A stretch of 64,000 nucleotides of DNA from Paludibacterium purpuratum (GCF_004363805.1 NZ_SNZP01000014.1:1-64000); one strand, 5' to 3'. Counted from the first letter of the stretch, positions 1-9,350 are shown. Translations and numbers: made by a program. The notes: generated from the letters alone by a model not told the origin.

Positions 1-641
1 CTCAAGGCGCGCGGTTGCGTGTTCCAGGCCTTGACCGCCTCGGCGGCGATGCTTGCATAGTCGGGCGGGCGGTTGTAGCCGGGCGCCTGCGGCGGCGGGG
101 TCGAACTGCCGGCCAAATGACTGAGCATGCCGATTTCCGGCAGCGGATGATTGCCATGCGCCTGCGGCCGGCCCGGCAGGCTGTACTGGTCGTTCAAGCT
201 GATTTCCAGTTGCTGCAGGATCGGGTGGTAACTATCCTGATGCAGCGCGCCCCAGCCACGCCGCTTGGCTTCCGCCGTGGTGAGCCAAAAGAGGCTGTCC
301 GGTACCTGGCACGGGCCGTCCGGGTTGACTTCGGTGTTGTTCGGATCGAAGAGTACTTGGCGCTCGGCTGGATCTTGGAAGGTGCCCTTGGTGGCGGCGC
401 CAATCCCTTCAAGCGTGCCATTGGGCGGCGCCCATGCGGCCCCCTTGTTGTCCGCTAACTTCAAATTCGTCCCCATGATCCCCGGCACGAAGATCACCGG
501 AATCACGTTGTGCGGCGGATTCACGCACAGCGCGCGCTGCTTGAAGCTGTCCGGGCTTTTGACCGATTCGAAATACGGGTTGCCCTGTTTGTCGAACTGC
601 AGTTTGACGCGGCGGGTCGCCGTGTTCAGTACGTCGGCCAT
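1..641 (-). CDS. Alpha/beta hydrolase (lipase-like), N-terminal part, cut by window edge
   Basis: Reading the complement from an ATG at 641 gives about 213 codons without a stop to the window edge, so the C-terminal part lies outside. Residues about 31-50 read as a hydrophobic strand followed by GIMGTNL, the oxyanion-loop pattern of LCAT/lipase-like alpha/beta hydrolases. The rest is rich in Pro, Gly and Gln. The nucleophile serine and the other triad residues are not in the visible part. Large hydrolases of this type are often type VI secretion lipase effectors (family knowledge), but no VgrG, PAAR or immunity gene is visible here, so an effector role is inference. The stop of a short upstream reading frame overlaps this start as TAATG. 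Between 642 and 889 only short frames without convincing starts are seen, possibly remnants of an upstream gene. Confidence 0.55.
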   Translation of the reverse strand, partial: MADVLNTATRRVKLQFDKQGNPYFESVKSPDSFKQRALCVNPPHNVIPVIFVPGIMGTNLKLADNKGAAWAPPNGTLEGIGAATKGTFQDPAERQVLFDPNNTEVNPDGPCQVPDSLFWLTTAEAKRRGWGALHQDSYHPILQQLEISLNDQYSLPGRPQAHGNHPLPEIGMLSHLAGSSTPPPQAPGYNRPPDYASIAAEAVKAWNTQPRAL

Positions 642-889
642 TATCCGTTCCGTTTCATAGGCAGGTTTAAGACATCGATCATCTTGCCTTTGGCGACAAA
701 CAGTCAGGAGAGATCCATGAGTGCCGAGGCGCTGTCGCTGAACTTCACGACAGGCTTATTTAAAATAAAGTCATGGATTTTAATGGCGTGTTATTGCTCG
801 GGACAAGGAGAACTGGCTTAAAGGACAGGTATTTAAGACGCCTCTGAACAGGCTATTTGCGCCGGTACGTAGCTTGCCCAAAGGAGTTC

Positions 890-3022
890 TCAGGGTTTTT
901 GGGGGGCCGCGAACCGTTGCGCCACAGCTTCCGGCGCCATCGGCTTGGCGCATAGATAACCCTGCACGTAGTCACAGCCCAGCCGGCGGAGGATGTCGAG
1001 CTGGGCTTGGCTTTCGACACCTTCCGCCACAACCTTGAGCCGCAGGTTATGCGCCAGTTGGATGATGGACGCCGTGATGGCCACGTCCTTCTCGCTGGTG
1101 TCGATATGGTCGATGAACGACTTGTCGATTTTGAGCGCATCGATGTCGAAATCGATCAGGTAGGCCAGCGACGAGTAGCCTGTGCCGAAATCGTCGATCG
1201 ACAGGCGCACGCCCAATTCGTGCAACTGATCCAGCACCTTGCGATGCACGCTGGTGTTCTCCATCAGGATGCCTTCGGTCACCTCCAATTCCAGCATGGC
1301 GGGAGCCAGCCCGTTTTCGCGCAGGATGCGCGCGATGGCCGGCACCAGTTGAGCGTTGGTGAACTGACGCGGCGATAGGTTCACCGCCACCGGGCAGTCG
1401 TCCGTCAACAGCCCGGTTTGCTGCCAGACGCGCCGCTGCCGCACTGCGGTTTCCAATACCCACTCGCCGACCCGGTTGATCTGGCCGGTCTGCTCCATCA
1501 ATGGAATGAAAATGTCGGGTTGGACGGCGACATGATTGCGTCGCCAGCGTAGCAGTGCCTCCAAGCCGACGACCCGCTGGCCGCTAATGTCGAATTGCGG
1601 CTGATAATCGAGGTAGAACTCCTGCTGGTCGAGTCCATGGCGGATGCCCTGTTCGAGCAGCATGCTTGCCTTGGCGCGCGCGTTGAGTTCTGGGGTAAAG
1701 AACTCGAAGGTGTTGCGTCCCAAGCTCTTGGCGCGGTACATGGCCAGGTCGGCGGCCAGCATCAGACTGTCGGTGTCGCTGCAATTGTCCGGGAACAGCG
1801 CGATGCCGATACAGGCCCCCATCGACAGCTTGTGGTCCTGTAACTCGAACGGCGCTTCCATGGCCTGCAGTAGCTTGCGTGCCACCCTCGCCGCGTGCTC
1901 CACATCCTCCAAGTCGTCGACGATCACCGTGAACTCGTCGCCGCCCAAGCGGGCGATCACGTCCTTGGCGCGTAGCGCATCCTTCAATCGCTGAGCGGTC
2001 GCCTTGAGCACAAGATCGCCAAAATCGTGGCCCAAGGTATCGTTGATATCCTTGAAATGATCCAGATCGATAAAAAACAGGGCCAAGTGCCGCCCGGAGC
2101 GGGCGCTGCGCAAGACGCTACCGGCCAGTGTCTGCTTGAGACCATGCCGGTTCAATAAGCCGGTCAGGGCATCGGTGACGGCTTGCTGACGCAACTGCTC
2201 TTCCAATTTTTTGCGTTGGCTGATGTCCTGGAAGATGATCACCGATCCGCTGTTTGCGCCCGGCAGCGGCGCGCAACTCAACGTCACCGGCAAAGGGGCG
2301 CCGTCCAATCGTTGCAACAGAGTATCGGCCAGGCGTAGTGCCCGGCGCGACTTCCAGTAGCGGTAGAACACGGTGTTTTCCCAACTGGGTTCCTGCGCGG
2401 CGGGCGGGTGGCCGATCTCGGTGAAGTGTGTGCCCAGCAACCGATCCGGTTCGGCGGCCAACAAGCGCAGAGCGGTCGGGTTGGCGAAATCGACTCGTCC
2501 TTCGGGCGATAGCCCCAGCACGCCTTCGTCGGCGGCGTTGAGCATCGACTCGTAGTAGACTTTCTGCGCTTCCAATAGCAAATTGACACGCTCCAGATCG
2601 CGCTTGTAGCGATCCAGTTCGAGAAACTGCTGTACCTTGCCGCGCAGCACGGCGGCACTGACCGGTTTGAGAATGAAATCGATTGCGCCGTCTCGATAGC
2701 CTTCCACAATTTCTTGTTCGTCGCGGGCATAGGCGGTGACAAAAATAGTGGGCGTTTCGCGTGTGCGGCGGTTTGCGCGCATGGCGCGTAGTACCTCGAA
2801 ACCGTCCATACCCGGCATATTGACGTCCAAAAGAACCAGCGCGACTTCCTCGCGGTACAGCACTTCCAGTGCGGCCTCACCCGATTTGGCTTGCAGCAGC
2901 GCCGCCCCGCAATCGCTCAGGATGGCGTCCAGTACAGCCAGATTATCGTCACGATCATCGACCAGCAGAATCTGTTGCATGCGTTCATCCGCCAGTTGTT
3001 CCCAGTCGATGGCATCGTTCAT
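890..3022 (-). CDS. Response regulator with PAS, GGDEF and EAL domains
   Basis: A 710-residue cyclic-di-GMP signalling protein. Domain order: receiver (about 15-135, phospho-acceptor Asp in LLDVNMPGMDG), PAS (about 155-265), GGDEF (about 280-440) and EAL (about 455-700). The diguanylate cyclase signature is intact as RLGGDEF. The phosphodiesterase signatures are intact as GLEALLRW, LELEVTEG, DDFGTGYSSL and VVAEGVE. Both activities are therefore possible; which one dominates cannot be told from sequence. No membrane segment is seen, so it is probably cytoplasmic. Its ATG overlaps the stop of the upstream hybrid kinase gene by four bases (ATGA), which makes that kinase the likely phosphodonor and this protein the output of the system. 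Confidence 0.93.
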   Translation of the reverse strand: MNDAIDWEQLADERMQQILLVDDRDDNLAVLDAILSDCGAALLQAKSGEAALEVLYREEVALVLLDVNMPGMDGFEVLRAMRANRRTRETPTIFVTAYARDEQEIVEGYRDGAIDFILKPVSAAVLRGKVQQFLELDRYKRDLERVNLLLEAQKVYYESMLNAADEGVLGLSPEGRVDFANPTALRLLAAEPDRLLGTHFTEIGHPPAAQEPSWENTVFYRYWKSRRALRLADTLLQRLDGAPLPVTLSCAPLPGANSGSVIIFQDISQRKKLEEQLRQQAVTDALTGLLNRHGLKQTLAGSVLRSARSGRHLALFFIDLDHFKDINDTLGHDFGDLVLKATAQRLKDALRAKDVIARLGGDEFTVIVDDLEDVEHAARVARKLLQAMEAPFELQDHKLSMGACIGIALFPDNCSDTDSLMLAADLAMYRAKSLGRNTFEFFTPELNARAKASMLLEQGIRHGLDQQEFYLDYQPQFDISGQRVVGLEALLRWRRNHVAVQPDIFIPLMEQTGQINRVGEWVLETAVRQRRVWQQTGLLTDDCPVAVNLSPRQFTNAQLVPAIARILRENGLAPAMLELEVTEGILMENTSVHRKVLDQLHELGVRLSIDDFGTGYSSLAYLIDFDIDALKIDKSFIDHIDTSEKDVAITASIIQLAHNLRLKVVAEGVESQAQLDILRRLGCDYVQGYLCAKPMAPEAVAQRFAAPQKP

Positions 3023-4800
3023 GGCGACCTCGACATGCCAGCTTCATCCAACATCTTGCCAAGCAAATGCAGTAACGCCTGACGCTGCACCGGTTTGGCC
3101 ATGTAGTCGTCGGCGCCGGCCGCCAGGCACTTCTCGCGATCGCCTTTCATCGCCAAAGCGGTCAATGCCAGGATCGGCTTGCGGAATTGCAAGTCGTTGC
3201 GTAAAGAGGCCGTGGCCTGATAACCGTCCATGACCGGCATCATCATATCCATCATGACCAACTCGATTTCCGGTTGGCGTTTCACCGCTTCCAGCGCTTC
3301 CTGACCGTTGCGTGCGACGCGTACATCGAGCCCGGCCTCTTCCAGCAAGCTTGTCATGGCGAAGATATTGCGGATTTCGTCGTCCACCAGCAGCACCTTG
3401 CGGCCGGCAAGGAGTTTCAGCAGCTCGGGATCGTGCGGCTGAACCGGGTGATGCGGGTCGTCCAGATGACGCTGCGGCAGGCTGGGCGGCCGCTTGGTCA
3501 CCAGCGGCAGATACAGCGTGAAGGTACTGCCGACGTCCACCGTACTTTCCACCCCGAGGCTGCCGCCGAGCAAAGAGGCCAATTGGCGGGCAATGGCCAG
3601 TCCCAGCCCGCTGCCGCTGTAGCGTCGGCTGGCGGTGCCGTCGAGCTGGACAAAGGCCTGAAAGATCTCTTCCTGCTTGCTGGGTGGGATACCGCTGCCG
3701 GTGTCGCTGACCGAGATGCGCAGCTCCTCCGCATTGATGTCGGCATCGATCAGGATGCCGACCCGGCCGCCGGCCGAGGTGAATTTGCTGGCATTGGAAA
3801 ACAGGTTTTTGACGATCTGGTATAAGCGTTTGAAGTCCACGATCACCACATCGGGCACTTGCGGCGATACCTCGCAGCTCAGGGTCAACTGCCGGGCTTC
3901 GGCCACGGGCGTGAACGCCCGGCGCATGTAGTCGCGTAGTTCCTTGGGCGCCAAGGGTTCTTCGTGGATCTCGAGCTTGCCGGCCTCGATGCGCGATAGG
4001 TCGAGGATGTCCTCGATCAGCGCCAGCAGATCTTGTCCCGATTGATGGATGATTTCCGCGTAATTGAGCTGCTTGGGCAGCAGATTGTTTTGCGAGTTGG
4101 CGCAGAGTTGTTCGCTCAGAATCAGGATGCTGTTGAGCGGCGTGCGTAACTCGTGCGACATATTGGCAAGGAATTCCGATTTATAGCGGCTGGCCTGGGC
4201 CACTTGTGCCGCCTGAGCATGAAAGCGCGCTTCGTTGTCCTTGCGCTCGGTGATATCGATGATCGAACTGAGCACCATGGTGCCCTTGCTGGTGGCCAGC
4301 GGGTTCAGTCCGATTTCCACCGGAAATTCGCTGCCATCCTTGCGGCAGGCGAACAACTCGCGGCCCTGCCCCATCGGGCGTGCCGCCAGCGCCTGCATGA
4401 AGCTTTGCCGTAGATGTACATGGTTGCGGCGCAAATCGGGCGGTAGCAAGGTCTCGATCGGTTTGCCGAGCAATTCGTCGTGCGCGTAGCCGAACCAGGC
4501 CTCGGTACGGGCATTGAGCGCCGCGATATGTCCCTCGCTATCTACCACCACGACCGCATTGGGAATGGCTTCGATAAAGGGCGCGAGCCGGCCACGGAAG
4601 CGTTGCCATGGTTCCAGCCTGGAAATGAACACGCGGATCTGGCTGGAGAACAACACCGCCAGCAGGGTGAACAATGGCGGCAACCACAACCACTCCTGGC
4701 GATGGCCGATGATGAGCAGACCTGTGGCCACGCCGCACAGGATGACCCAGGAGAGGGCGACGCGCCAGGAGGTGGGGGGGAGATAGGCTGAACTTGTCAT
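3019..4800 (-). CDS. Membrane hybrid sensor histidine kinase (PAS-HisKA-HATPase-REC)
   Basis: A 593-residue sensor kinase. Two hydrophobic segments near residues 14-32 and 38-55 form a short hairpin anchor with almost no periplasmic loop, so sensing is probably cytoplasmic or intramembrane. A PAS domain (about 75-190, ending in the PAC-like IIDITERKDNEA) precedes HisKA with the phospho-histidine in FLANMSHELRTPLNS, an HATPase_c domain with DTGSGIPPSKQEEIF and GSGLGLAIA, and a C-terminal receiver with LVMMDMMMPVMDG. The start has a GAGGA-type ribosome site. It is the first gene of a two-gene operon with the GGDEF-EAL response regulator and is divergent from hdc. The signal sensed is unknown. 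Confidence 0.93.
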   Translation of the reverse strand: MTSSAYLPPTSWRVALSWVILCGVATGLLIIGHRQEWLWLPPLFTLLAVLFSSQIRVFISRLEPWQRFRGRLAPFIEAIPNAVVVVDSEGHIAALNARTEAWFGYAHDELLGKPIETLLPPDLRRNHVHLRQSFMQALAARPMGQGRELFACRKDGSEFPVEIGLNPLATSKGTMVLSSIIDITERKDNEARFHAQAAQVAQASRYKSEFLANMSHELRTPLNSILILSEQLCANSQNNLLPKQLNYAEIIHQSGQDLLALIEDILDLSRIEAGKLEIHEEPLAPKELRDYMRRAFTPVAEARQLTLSCEVSPQVPDVVIVDFKRLYQIVKNLFSNASKFTSAGGRVGILIDADINAEELRISVSDTGSGIPPSKQEEIFQAFVQLDGTASRRYSGSGLGLAIARQLASLLGGSLGVESTVDVGSTFTLYLPLVTKRPPSLPQRHLDDPHHPVQPHDPELLKLLAGRKVLLVDDEIRNIFAMTSLLEEAGLDVRVARNGQEALEAVKRQPEIELVMMDMMMPVMDGYQATASLRNDLQFRKPILALTALAMKGDREKCLAAGADDYMAKPVQRQALLHLLGKMLDEAGMSRSP

Positions 4801-5205
4801 GTAATCGTCCTCGGCAGATGGCGCGGAGGTTGCGGCCTATCGGCCAGGGCGTGGAGAGCTTGGGATCCTCTGAACCAGGTAGTCGGATCTATTTGATGTG
4901 AACTAGATGGTTTTTGAAATATCGACGCTAGCCTATGGCATTGCAAGTCATTTTTATTCTCAACTGACCGCATGAGCAGCCTGATTTTTACCTCACATAT
5001 TTTCAAAAAAGGGGACGGGGTAAGATAGCGGCCGTTACGCGATAAAATGGCAAAAATTGTGGCCAATACATGGTTGGATTGCGCAGGATTTGGCTTGTAT
5101 GACTTCCCCTAAGCGAGCAGAGGTTTACATTAGCCCCTTCTTAAAAATGCACGTCAGGACCACCTGGAGGAATTCAGGGACGGCTGGCTCGGAAGGAAGA
5201 ACAAC
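4801..5205. other. Divergent intergenic region upstream of hdc
   Basis: About 400 bases separate the hybrid kinase gene from the divergent hdc gene. The part from about 4870 to 5150 is clearly richer in A and T than its surroundings and holds no convincing reading frame. It should contain the promoters of both operons. I could not assign a confident -35/-10 pair or operator. A good ribosome site (GGAAGGA) lies just before the hdc ATG. Confidence 0.5.
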
Positions 5206-6342
5206 ATGCCTCTGTCCATCGAAAACCAGAACAAGCTGGATGCTTTCTGGGCGCACTGCGTCAAGAACCAGTACTTCAACATCGGCTATCCGGAATCGGC
5301 CGACTTCGACTACGGCAGCCTGGAGCGTTTCATGCGCTTCTCGCTCAATAACTGTGGCGATTGGGGGGAGTACTGTAATTACTTGCTCAATTCCTTCGAA
5401 TTCGAGAAAGACGTCATCAAGCATTTTGCCCAGCTCTATCGCATTCCGTTCAGCCAGTGCTGGGGCTATGTCACCAACGGCGGCACCGAAGGCAATATGT
5501 TCGGCTGCTATCTGGCGCGCGAGCTGTTCCCTGACGGCACCTTGTTTTACTCGCGCGATACGCATTATTCGGTTGCCAAGATCGTCAGGTTGTTGCGCAT
5601 CAAGTCGCAAGTGGTCGACGCTTTGCCCAATGGCGAGATCGATTACCAGGATCTGATGCGTAAGATCGAAGCCAGCGGCGACCGCCACCCGATCCTGTTC
5701 GCCAATCTGGGCACCACGGTCAAAGGCGCCGTCGACGACATCGGCCGCATGCAACGCCTGATGAGCCAGGCCGGCTTTGCGCGCGAGGATTACTACATTC
5801 ACGGCGATGCGGCGTTGAGCGGCATGATTTTGCCGTTTGTCGACCAACCGCAGCCGCATAACTTCGCCGACGGCATCGATTCGATCAGCGTATCGGGCCA
5901 CAAGATGATCGGTTCGCCGATTCCCTGCGGCATTGCGCTGGCCCGCAAGAAGCTGGTCGATCAAATCTCGGTCGAAATCGACTATATCGCGGCACACGAC
6001 AAGACCATCACCGGTTCGCGCAACGGCCATACGCCGCTGCTGCTGTGGTACGCCATCCACGCCGCCGACTTCGAAGAGCAGAAAAAGCGTATCGGACACT
6101 GCCTGGCGATGGCGCAATACGCGGTTGACCGTTTCCAGGCCTGCGGCATCGATGCATGGCGCAACAAAAACTCGATCACGGTGGTTTTCCCCTGCCCGTC
6201 CGAGGATGTGTGGAAAAAGCACTGCCTGGCGACATCGGGCCAATATGCCCATCTGATCACCACGGCCCACCACCTCGACAGCAGCCGCATCGATGCGCTG
6301 ATCGACGACGTCGTGGCGGATTTGGCGGAAGAGGCAGCCTAA
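5206..6342 (+). CDS. hdc: Pyridoxal-phosphate-dependent histidine decarboxylase
   Basis: Converts L-histidine to histamine and CO2 in the cytoplasm; with a histidine/histamine exchanger this consumes protons and can generate proton motive force (family knowledge). The 378-residue length matches Gram-negative group II histidine decarboxylases such as that of Morganella. The PLP-binding lysine is Lys233 in [11 protein letters not shown]. His120 in SRDTHYS fits the ring-stacking histidine and Asp201 in HGDAALSG fits the pyridine-nitrogen partner. The start has ribosome site GGAAGGA at the right spacing. It is the first gene of a cluster with two HisRS-like genes and an APC permease; in Morganella and Photobacterium hdc is likewise next to a transporter and a hisS paralogue. 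A hairpin with a T-run follows 60 bases after the stop. Confidence 0.93.
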   Translation: MPLSIENQNKLDAFWAHCVKNQYFNIGYPESADFDYGSLERFMRFSLNNCGDWGEYCNYLLNSFEFEKDVIKHFAQLYRIPFSQCWGYVTNGGTEGNMFGCYLARELFPDGTLFYSRDTHYSVAKIVRLLRIKSQVVDALPNGEIDYQDLMRKIEASGDRHPILFANLGTTVKGAVDDIGRMQRLMSQAGFAREDYYIHGDAALSGMILPFVDQPQPHNFADGIDSISVSGHKMIGSPIPCGIALARKKLVDQISVEIDYIAAHDKTITGSRNGHTPLLLWYAIHAADFEEQKKRIGHCLAMAQYAVDRFQACGIDAWRNKNSITVVFPCPSEDVWKKHCLATSGQYAHLITTAHHLDSSRIDALIDDVVADLAEEAA

Positions 6343-6402
6343 GGGCCTGTTGACGCGCTTTTTGCGGCTGCTGACGGTCGGCGTTTTCTGACACAATGAG
6401 GG

Positions 6403-6440
6403 ACCCTCTGAATCAGGTTCAGAGGGTTCTTTGGTTTTTT
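6403..6440 (+). terminator. Perfect hairpin with T-run between hdc and the HisRS-like gene
   Basis: A 10-bp perfect stem (ACCCTCTGAA at 6403-6412 with its complement at 6418-6427), a 5-base loop and a T-rich tail to 6440. This has the form of an intrinsic terminator. It sits inside the gene cluster, and the ribosome site of the next gene follows the tail directly, so it could act as an attenuator that lowers expression of the downstream HisRS-like genes relative to hdc. Confidence 0.75.
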
Positions 6441-6459
6441 GGAGAGGACGGGACGAGAC

Positions 6460-7506
6460 ATGGCGCCGATCGGGCCGTCGCACGGCACCGCCATGGAGGC
6501 GGACAATCTGAGGCATTGGGTCGAAGCACAGATTCGCGCCATCATGCACCGCTATGGCTACCAGGAGATTCGGCTGCCGGCACTGGAGGGGGCGGCATTC
6601 GCCGACGAGCGCGATGTGGCAGCCGTGGATCGATTGCGGCCGGATGGCCTGCCGTCCTGCGTGCGCGCTGTCTTGGCGGCGCATGCACCGGCACGTCGCG
6701 GCATCGAGCGGCTCTGGTTTTTGGGGCCGGTGCTGTGGCATGGGCCGCAAGGGCCGCGTCAGACCGTTCAGTTCGGCGTGGTCGCATTCAATGCGCCGGG
6801 CGCGGCCATCGAGGCCGAACTGGTGCTGCTGATCAGCGAACTATGGCAGGCGCTGGGTGTGGCGCCATCGCTCGAATTGCGCGTCGGCAACCTCGGTTCC
6901 TGGCAGGAACAACATCGATCCGCTGCACGATTCGGGCTGCAGACCCGGCGGCATTTTGCCGAATTCACCCATCTACTGGACTCCTTGGCCCTACCTTGGC
7001 GACCCGACCCGCACTGCGCCGCCGGGCGCGGCTACTTCAACCATACCGTTTTCGACTGGCGCTGGCGCCCTACGCCCGACGAGCCCGGATTGTGTAACGG
7101 CGGCCGTTGCGACGATCTGGCTTCGCGTCTGTCGGCGCGCGCGCTGCCGGCGGCCGGCCTGGCCATCGATATCGAACGGCTGATGGCGTGTCTCGGCCAC
7201 TATCATCGGCCGGCGACCCAAGCGCCGCCCAGAGTGACGTTGCGCGCCGAGCGACGCGAGCAAGCCACGGATCTGGTGCTGCTCGGCCGTACACTGCGAG
7301 CCCGCCTGCCCGGCTATCACATTCATACGCTGCTTTCCGGCATGGCGCTGGACGAGGTTCCCGATCCGGCCGACTGGCGCTTGATTCTGCGCCGAGATGG
7401 CCTACTGACGGTCTGGTCGCGTCGACGAGGGGTGCTCGGCGAATTGGCGCGCGACGCATTGATCGCTCTACTCAATAACCCGGGCGCCGACGGGCGCGAG
7501 GAGTGA
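6460..7506 (+). CDS. Degenerate histidyl-tRNA-synthetase-like protein
   Basis: A 348-residue class II synthetase-like protein of the HisRS/HisZ family. Traces of HisRS order: motif 1 region with YGYQEIRLPALE, RLRPDG in place of RPEGT, a motif 2 region starting RLWFLGPV but with LW where HisRS has FR, GRGYFNHTVFDW for GLDYYNRTVFEW, and LCNGGRCDDLASRL for the GGRYD motif. About 90 C-terminal residues resemble a worn anticodon-binding domain, which HisZ lacks. Loss of the motif 2 arginine argues against aminoacylation. ATG 6460 is chosen over a TTG at 6439; GGAGAGG precedes it, though slightly far. Its stop overlaps the GTG of the next gene (GTGA), so the two are translationally coupled. A role in sensing histidine or tRNA-His, or as partner of the next protein, is inference. 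Confidence 0.8.
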   Translation: MAPIGPSHGTAMEADNLRHWVEAQIRAIMHRYGYQEIRLPALEGAAFADERDVAAVDRLRPDGLPSCVRAVLAAHAPARRGIERLWFLGPVLWHGPQGPRQTVQFGVVAFNAPGAAIEAELVLLISELWQALGVAPSLELRVGNLGSWQEQHRSAARFGLQTRRHFAEFTHLLDSLALPWRPDPHCAAGRGYFNHTVFDWRWRPTPDEPGLCNGGRCDDLASRLSARALPAAGLAIDIERLMACLGHYHRPATQAPPRVTLRAERREQATDLVLLGRTLRARLPGYHIHTLLSGMALDEVPDPADWRLILRRDGLLTVWSRRRGVLGELARDALIALLNNPGADGREE

Positions 7507-9350
7507 CCGTGCCGAGAAAAGAGCGCCTGCTGATCTCCGAGCTACCGCAGTTGCTGGCATTTCGCGGCAACAACGGCGAGCCACTGTTCCATGATGAAGA
7601 CGACTATCGAACCTTTGTCGGTCAACTTCGCCAAGCCGTCGCCGACCCGTCGATCCGTCTGCATGCCTTTGCCTTGTTGCCGACCCAGGTCTATCTATTG
7701 TTGACCGTGGCCGATAAGGCCGCGTTGGCGCGCTTCACGCAGTATCTGGGGCGTGTCTACGTCCCCTATTTCAACCGGCGGCATGGCCGTAGCGGCGTGC
7801 TGTGGGAGGGGCGCTACCGTAATGCCGGCATTGAGCCGGCCAGCTATTTCCTGCTGTGCCAGAAATACATCGAACTGCGCGCTCTGGAGGCAGGGAGCGA
7901 GATCGATCCGACGTTGGTCTGCAGCGGCCCTTGCCATCTCGGTCAGCACCGCCTGGATTTTCTGACGCCGCATGCGACTTACCTGAGTTTGGCGCCGGAC
8001 GACGGTGGCCGGCAGGCGCGCTACCGTCACTTTCTGGCGCAGGCGCTGGGTGCGACGCTGGTTCACCGGGTGGAGACCTGTCTGCGTCAGAACAGCGTGC
8101 TGGGGAATCTGAACTTCTGCCTGGCACTGGAAAATCGTCTGCAAGTGCCGGTGCGCGCTCGTCCCAGCGGCCGCCCGCGCAAACACTACCCGGACCGTCT
8201 TGAGTATTGGAACCGGTTGGAGGCCGTGGCGCGCCAAGTGCTGCCGGCCGAGGATTACCGCGAAATCCGCCTGCCGCTGTTGGATGAGGACGCGGAAGAA
8301 GATGACTGGGCGGCTCGGCTACTCAGCGACGGCACCATGGGATGCTTGCAGGCCATCGCCGAGCAGCATTTGACCGACATGCCGGCCCGCCTGTGGTACC
8401 AGGGGCCGATATTCCGCACCCACCACCTGGATGGCCGCCAGCTGGAGCAGTTTCATCAGATTGGCGCCGAGGCGCTCGGCTTCGATGATGTCGATATCGA
8501 GCTGGAGCAACTGCTGCTGGAATACACGCTCCTGCAACGGTTGAAGTTGATGCCGCTGGTCGAGCTGCAGATCAACACGCTCGGCACGCCGCGCGAGCTG
8601 GCGCGTTACCGCCAGATGTTGCGTCAACACTTCGAGTCGGTGCTGGCGCCGCTCGATCCGATGGCCCAGGCCAGCCTATCTTCCGCGCCCGAGGTGCTGC
8701 TCGGCGGCCGGCTGGCCGGCGTCCCGCGCGAGCTGATCGATTCGGCGCCGGGCATCATGAACTGCCTATCCAGTGCCAGTCTGGTGCGTTTCGAGCGATT
8801 GACGGCGGCGCTGACCTTGGCCGGCCTGCCCCATACCGTGCGCACGGATTTGTTTCCGCATCGACCTTATTACCAGCAAAGTTTTCACGAGTGGCAGACG
8901 GCGAGCCTGGACGAATTGCCGGTGCTGTGCCGTGGCGGTCGCTACGACGAAGTCGCCTCGCGTGTCATCGGTCGGCCGACACCTGCCTGCGGTTTCGCCT
9001 TCATGGTCGAGCCTTTGCTGCAGTTGGCGGAGAAGGCCCGTAGCCAGCCGGCCCTCTCCGGTGCCCGGCTGGATATCGCCATCCTGCAGGAGGCCGACGG
9101 GGATGTGGCCGGCGCCATGCAACTGGCGCGCATGTTGCGCGAAGCCTTCCCCTTGCTGGCGGTCGGCAACGACTTTACCGTCGGGCAACGCGCTTCGCGT
9201 GTGCGGCACGCCTTGAAGGCCGGCGCGCGTATCCTTTTGACTGTGGCCGAGCATGGGCGCCGGATTGAACTGTGGGATGCGGAGGCGCAGATGCGTCAAG
9301 ACTGCACGCGCGAAGCGCTTATCAGTAAAGTTCGGCTGATTTTGTCTTGA
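7503..9350 (+). CDS. REP-associated (IS200-type) transposase-like domain fused to a HisRS-like protein
   Basis: A 615-residue two-part protein. Residues 1-about 228 follow a RAYT (REP-associated tyrosine transposase, Y1_Tnp) along its full length: FRGNNGEPLFHDEDDY, the HUH region at 57-67, GRSGVLWEGRYR, the helix KYIEL with Tyr122 in the catalytic position, and the RAYT tail ending GRPRK near 227. The HxH pair is replaced by Gln62 and Tyr64, so nuclease activity is unlikely. Residues about 235-615 follow HisRS: YREIRLPLLDE, LSDGT for RPEGT, motif 2 LWYQGPIFR (Arg305) with EQFHQIGAEALG, LINTLGTPREL-like insertion start, RGGRYDE (478-483), GRPTPACGF, and an anticodon-binding-like end. GLDYY is degenerate. 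It is continuous in one frame and coupled to the gene before, so it is not an insertion artefact. A nucleic-acid-binding histidine/tRNA sensor is my inference. Confidence 0.88.
   Translation: MTVPRKERLLISELPQLLAFRGNNGEPLFHDEDDYRTFVGQLRQAVADPSIRLHAFALLPTQVYLLLTVADKAALARFTQYLGRVYVPYFNRRHGRSGVLWEGRYRNAGIEPASYFLLCQKYIELRALEAGSEIDPTLVCSGPCHLGQHRLDFLTPHATYLSLAPDDGGRQARYRHFLAQALGATLVHRVETCLRQNSVLGNLNFCLALENRLQVPVRARPSGRPRKHYPDRLEYWNRLEAVARQVLPAEDYREIRLPLLDEDAEEDDWAARLLSDGTMGCLQAIAEQHLTDMPARLWYQGPIFRTHHLDGRQLEQFHQIGAEALGFDDVDIELEQLLLEYTLLQRLKLMPLVELQINTLGTPRELARYRQMLRQHFESVLAPLDPMAQASLSSAPEVLLGGRLAGVPRELIDSAPGIMNCLSSASLVRFERLTAALTLAGLPHTVRTDLFPHRPYYQQSFHEWQTASLDELPVLCRGGRYDEVASRVIGRPTPACGFAFMVEPLLQLAEKARSQPALSGARLDIAILQEADGDVAGAMQLARMLREAFPLLAVGNDFTVGQRASRVRHALKAGARILLTVAEHGRRIELWDAEAQMRQDCTREALISKVRLILS

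Noticed and set aside
5125-6750. 541-residue minus-strand reading frame across hdc
   Set aside because: It is the mirror of a G+C-rich coding region, has no recognisable domain, and hdc on the plus strand is a full-length known enzyme.
6460-9350. Calling the HisRS-like genes hisZ
   Set aside because: HisZ lacks the C-terminal anticodon-binding-like domain seen here, and no hisG is adjacent; the hdc context fits a hisS origin better.
7503-9350. Calling the fusion a recent transposon insertion
   Set aside because: The frame is continuous, there are no insertion-sequence ends or target duplications, and the nuclease histidines are lost.
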